A DNA stretch of 64,000 nucleotides, taken from positions 15,819 through 79,818 of the forward strand of contig NZ_FNHI01000018.1 in assembly GCF_900103455.1 (NCBI RefSeq), written 5' to 3'. The notes beneath the pieces were generated by a model. The model worked only from the letters and a program-made list of their open reading frames with translations. It ran no database searches and was not told the DNA's origin. Both the position numbers and the translations under genes were made by a program. Each line of letters begins with the position of its first letter. The stretch's first letter is position 1. The stretch comes from Streptomyces wuyuanensis. Its GTDB lineage: Bacteria; Actinomycetota; Actinomycetes; Streptomycetales; Streptomycetaceae. Below are positions 60,631 through 64,000 of this stretch, piece by piece.

Positions 60631-61308
60631 CGCTCAGCGCCCGCCCTGCGAACGAACGCCCGGCGGGGCGCCGGCTACTGCCCCGTGGACACGAACAGCG
60701 CCGGATATGTCCCCCGCCCGGACCGATACGGCGCAGCTGCCGACTGCCCGCACCTGGAACTCTCTTTTGCAGTGTGCAACGATGAGGGCGAGGAGGGCCC
60801 AGCGGCGACGGGGCCCATGCCGGGAAGCTGGGGCGCTGGCACGGTGACACAGTTCATTCCGGCGCCCGGCCGCGGCTGGCAGCCCTCCTCGCCAAATGGA
60901 CGACGCCTCTGACGGGCGCCGTCCCCGGCCGGCTCCAGGTGCCTCGGCCATGCTCCGAGGTCTCATCACCGCCACCGGTGTCGGTGCGCCGCCCTCGCCC
61001 GGACCGCAACTCGCCGCAGGTAGACAGGACGACGCGCGCCGACGTCGTCCGGGGCGCCCCAACTGCCCGGGCCCTCCCCCCACCACCGGCCAGGACCTGC
61101 CCGCGTTGCCCGGCGCGCCCAGGCCCGTCCACGACACTCTGTGAGGCATGTGGTCGGGCTCTGACGACCGTGCGACCGGCAGGAATAGGGTCGCTCCCCA
61201 TGGGCACCCGCGCCGCGAGCCCGCCGGTCGGAACCAGGCCGACCACCGGGCCAGGGCGTGCCTGCCGCATCACCAAGAGCAAGCCGTCCTTCTGCGAGGA
61301 TCGTGGGG
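60631..61308. other. Intergenic before the antiporter
   Basis: About 680 bases with no supported gene. It holds the TTGCA palindrome at 60767-60779. The sequence around it (CGCACC, then ACTCTC) resembles that before the membrane-protein gene at 50105, but the short frame that follows here ends after 21 codons. Confidence 0.45.
60767..60779. promoter_or_regulatory. Palindrome TTGCAGTGTGCAA
   Basis: TTGCA and TGCAA arms with a 3-base centre, preceded by ACTCTCTT like the site at 50098. Possible shared operator. Confidence 0.4.
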
Positions 61309-62574
61309 ATGACGTTGTCCGATGCCGTGTATGCCGCCTTGGGAGCAGGGGCTCTGGCTGCGGCTGTGCTGCCGCGGCTGGTGTTCCGTCGTCCCTTGTC
61401 CATGCCGATGGTGTTCTTGGCGGCTGGGGTGGCGGTTGCGCTCCTGCCGCTCCCGCTACCGGTGGTGGATCCCGTCGAGGACCGCTTGTGGGTGGAGCAC
61501 GCGACCGAAGCGTGTGTGGTCATCTCGCTGATGGGTGCGGGTCTGGCACTCAACCGGCCTTTCGGCTTGCACCGTTGGGCTGGAACGTGGCGACTGCTGG
61601 GCGCGGCGATGCCACTGACCATGGCAGCGACCACTGCGCTGGCCATCGCTCTGCCGGGCTGGCCGCCGGCCATCGCCCTTCTTGCGGCTGCGGTACTCGC
61701 TCCCACCGATCCGGTCCTCGCGGCAGAGGTACGGGTGGGAGAGCCGGCCGATTCCGAGCAGGACGATGACGAAGTGCGCTTCACCCTGACCTCGGAGGCA
61801 GGGCTGAACGACGGTCTGGCCTTCCCCTTCGTCCTAGCCGCCGTGGCCATGGCGGCCGTGCCGGGTGCCGGCTGGTCCACGGACTGGTTCGTCGACTGGT
61901 TCCTCATCGACCTGCTCGCCAAAGTGGCGATCGGTGTCGCTGCGGGGCTGGTGACCGGCCGCCTGCTGGGCTGGATGTTCTTCCGCGCCAAGCCCTCCGC
62001 CGTCCGGCTCTCCGAACATCTGGAAGGCTTCGTGGCCCTGGGAACGACGTTCCTCTCCTACGGCGTCACCGAGCTTGCGCACGGCTACGGCTTCCTCGCC
62101 GTGTTCGTCACCGCCTGTTCCATCCGAGCAGCCGAACGCACCCACGGCTATCACAAGGTCCTGCACGAGTTCACCGAGCAGATCGAACGCCTGCTGACCG
62201 CGTTCCTCCTCTTCCTTCTCGGCAGTTACCTCGCCGACGGCGGCCTGAAAGCTCTCACTTGGCCCGCCGCCCTGGTCGGTCTCTTGCTCATTCTGGCCGT
62301 CCGCCCGACCACCGCGTGGATCTCGCAGACCGGCCGGGCACTCCCATCCCGCGAAAGAATCGTCATTTCCGCGTTCGGCATCCGCGGCATCGGTTCCCTC
62401 TTCTACCTGGCCTACGCCCTCGGGCACACGGACAAGTTCGCCGACCACACTCACCAGCTGTGGTCTCTCGTCGCCTTCACCGTCCTGCTCTCGGTCATCC
62501 TGCACGGAGCCTCGGCAGCCCCGACCATCAACCGTCTCGACCGGCTCCGCACCACATCGACCCAGCGCTCCTGA
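61309..62574 (+). CDS. CPA1-family cation/proton antiporter
   Basis: 421 residues with about 12 membrane segments. Motifs of Na+(K+)/H+ exchangers include LAPTDPVLAAEVRVGEPADS (the T-D-P half-helix), FTLTSEAGLNDGLAFPFVLA (the E-x-G-x-N-D-x-x ion-binding segment) and IRGIGSLFYLAYALG near the C-terminus. ATG at 61309 has GAGGA some 12 bases upstream. Stands alone; role in pH or salt homeostasis. Confidence 0.92.
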   Translation: MTLSDAVYAALGAGALAAAVLPRLVFRRPLSMPMVFLAAGVAVALLPLPLPVVDPVEDRLWVEHATEACVVISLMGAGLALNRPFGLHRWAGTWRLLGAAMPLTMAATTALAIALPGWPPAIALLAAAVLAPTDPVLAAEVRVGEPADSEQDDDEVRFTLTSEAGLNDGLAFPFVLAAVAMAAVPGAGWSTDWFVDWFLIDLLAKVAIGVAAGLVTGRLLGWMFFRAKPSAVRLSEHLEGFVALGTTFLSYGVTELAHGYGFLAVFVTACSIRAAERTHGYHKVLHEFTEQIERLLTAFLLFLLGSYLADGGLKALTWPAALVGLLLILAVRPTTAWISQTGRALPSRERIVISAFGIRGIGSLFYLAYALGHTDKFADHTHQLWSLVAFTVLLSVILHGASAAPTINRLDRLRTTSTQRS

Positions 62575-62945
62575 AACGTGCACGCCAGGCCCACGACGCG
62601 CGCCGGCACGGGCTCGAAACGACCAGGTAGAAGCCTCAGCAGCCGCGCCCCGGAGATACCGACCGCACCCCACCCCCGCGGTCCGGCACTCGGGGCGCGG
62701 GCGACCTCATGCTCCGTGCGACGCCGCCCGATTGTGGCCGTAACCCCCTCGCAACGGTGACCGCGAGCCCGAGCCACGCAACCTCGGCGGCGGGGGTCCG
62801 GGCGCCCGACACGGCCGCCCCCGACGCCCGCCGCTTCCACCTCCGCCGCGGCCGCCGGGGAACGTCCGTCGGAGCACACTCCGACCTCATCGTCCACCGC
62901 CGTACACTCACCCATGACCACCCACCAGCCAGCACAGGGAGCAGC
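62575..62945. other. Intergenic, promoter of small membrane-protein operon
   Basis: About 370 bases with no supported gene. The operon promoter should lie here. Confidence 0.4.
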
Positions 62946-63146
62946 GTGTTCGGACGACGCATCGGAGCGGTCCTGGCCGCCGTCGGGACCGCATTGTCTC
63001 TGGCCGGCGCAGGGATGTACGTCCTACCCGGGCCCGGCCTCCCCGTGCTTGCCATCGGCCTCGCCTCGCTCATCACGGGACTCATCGTGATCGCCGCCAC
63101 CCGCCGCAACTGCCACCAGTCCCCCACCGGAGCCAGGCCCTCATGA
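62946..63146 (+). CDS. Small two-span membrane protein (PGPG-motif)
   Basis: 66 residues from the GTG at 62946, which has AGGGAG upstream. Two hydrophobic segments are joined by YVLPGPGLPVLAIGLASLIT. The PGPG turn recalls PGPGW-type small transmembrane proteins, though the Trp is replaced by Leu. Its stop overlaps the next start (ATGA). Confidence 0.75.
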   Translation: MFGRRIGAVLAAVGTALSLAGAGMYVLPGPGLPVLAIGLASLITGLIVIAATRRNCHQSPTGARPS

Positions 63147-63439
63147 CCTGGCACTGGATCGGCCTGACCTTCTTCTCCATCACCCTGCTCCCCGCTGGGC
63201 TGGCGATGGCCACCGGCCACGTGCCGAAGCGTCTGCGCCCGCGGCTCGCCCCGACGCCACCGCGCGGCTGGGCCGTCCTCGCGCTGTACGCCGCCGCGCC
63301 TCTCAACTCGCTCCCCCGCCTTGCCGGCGCCTCACCGACAATCATCTTGGTCGCTACCGCCACCGCGGGCATCGTCGCCACAGCCGGATGCGCGGTCGCG
63401 GCCATCGCCTCGCACCGCACAGCAAGCGCTGCGTCATGA
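63143..63439 (+). CDS. Small three-span membrane protein
   Basis: 98 residues: MTWHWIGLTFFSITLLPAGL, then a basic loop KRLRPRLAPTPPRG, WAVLALYAAAPLN, and a final IILVATATAGIVATAGCAVA segment. Coupled by ATGA overlaps to both neighbours. No family recognised. Confidence 0.75.
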   Translation: MTWHWIGLTFFSITLLPAGLAMATGHVPKRLRPRLAPTPPRGWAVLALYAAAPLNSLPRLAGASPTIILVATATAGIVATAGCAVAAIASHRTASAAS

Positions 63440-63687
63440 CGAGGGCACGGTCCTGGGGGCGCACGATCGGATCAGTCAGCCTCTGGTGGACAGCGCTCAC
63501 GCTCATCCTCTGGCTGCTGAGCCGCACCGTCGGTCAGCCCACGGACCTTCTCCGCTGCTCCGCCTCCGCAGCGCTGCTGGTCACGGTAGGGGAGATCGGA
63601 GACTGGCTACGCCGACGATGGCACGCATACCGCACCGCCAGGCGCCGCCAACCTCCAGTCGCCCGGTCTTCCACACCCCAACCGTGA
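63436..63687 (+). CDS. Small membrane protein, last of three coupled genes
   Basis: 83 residues with two hydrophobic segments (SLWWTALTLILWLLSRTVG; LLRCSASAALLVTVGEIG) and a basic, Arg-rich tail. ATG overlaps the previous stop (ATGA). Unknown function; the three proteins may form one membrane complex. Confidence 0.72.
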   Translation: MTRARSWGRTIGSVSLWWTALTLILWLLSRTVGQPTDLLRCSASAALLVTVGEIGDWLRRRWHAYRTARRRQPPVARSSTPQP

Positions 63688-64000
63688 CCGCGCCGGTGCA
63701 GCACCTCGAACGCACACCGGTCTCCGGGCCTGTACGGCCGACGCTCGTCGAGCTCCCCGCCTGCGGCTGACTCAGGACCTCGGCGTAGGGCCCAGCCCGG
63801 GGCGGCGTTGGTTCTCCGGTCCGGTCGACCAGGCGCAGCGCAGGTTGCCGGTCACTGGCAATGTCGGTCGCAGCGCGGAGGCAGCCCCACGACGAGCGGA
63901 TGGAGCAGGCGCTGGCAGGCTGCCGACGAAGGCGGGCGAAGGAGGGCCGTGCGGCTCAACCGACACCCCAGCGACGAGACCCACCCTCCGTGTCGACAGC
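63688..64000. other. Right edge, no gene seen
   Basis: About 310 bases with no frame I can support. Confidence 0.35.

Overview
This is a high-GC actinobacterial chromosome segment, almost certainly from a Streptomyces. The evidence is the strongly GC-biased third codon positions, many GTG starts with GGAGG-type ribosome sites, ATGA/GTGA coupling inside operons, one rare TTA codon, and typical streptomycete families (DUF6223, NarL-type two-component pairs, SpoIIE-type phosphatase, deazaflavin enzymes). I see no rRNA, convincing tRNA, CRISPR array or intact mobile element.

Left part (1-26 kb). The left edge cuts a caspase-NACHT-WD40 protein that is coupled to an alpha/beta hydrolase. Then follow a family III CoA-transferase, an IS110 relic, a broken ECF sigma factor (sigJ) beside its FAD oxidoreductase partner, a frameshifted beta-propeller gene, a two-component pair, a small DUF6223 protein, a two-gene unit of a 69-residue protein and a DUF6895 toroid-like protein, a quinone oxidoreductase/TetR divergent pair with two perfect operator palindromes, a second two-component pair, a secreted protein, and a ferric-iron ABC transporter reading leftward.

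Centre (26-38 kb). The iron transporter shares a divergent promoter region, carrying two iron-box-like sites, with a large adenylation-carrier-membrane acyltransferase fusion. After a strong terminator comes a six-gene, tightly coupled operon that matches the lipstatin locus gene for gene: two KASIII-like proteins (lstA, lstB), a beta-lactone-forming acyl-AMP ligase (lstC), a 3-ketoacid reductase (lstD), an NRPS (lstE) and a formyltransferase (lstF). The first gene carries a TTA codon at position 6, and a hairpin directly follows the last stop codon. Together these genes should condense two fatty acyl chains, reduce the product, close a beta-lactone, add an amino-acid ester and formylate it. 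This is the main biosynthetic system of the window.

Right part (38-64 kb). This is a stress and redox region: universal stress proteins, TerC, a two-component pair divergent from a MacB-like ABC pair, a cupin, a zinc alcohol dehydrogenase, a MarR regulator coupled to a PP2C phosphatase, a deazaflavin enzyme, a PucR-type regulator, a micro-protein with two PRC-barrel proteins, a GH15 glucoamylase-like enzyme, a YihY-family membrane protein, a DUF4142 protein, a cation/proton antiporter and three coupled small membrane proteins. Between about 40.6 and 49 kb several genes are decayed (universal stress protein, copper-storage protein, heavy-metal P-type ATPase, IS3/IS5 fragments, an 18-C run). 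The intergenic spaces hold two copies of a roughly 200-base repeat and several TTGCA-type palindromes that may form a shared regulatory or termination system.
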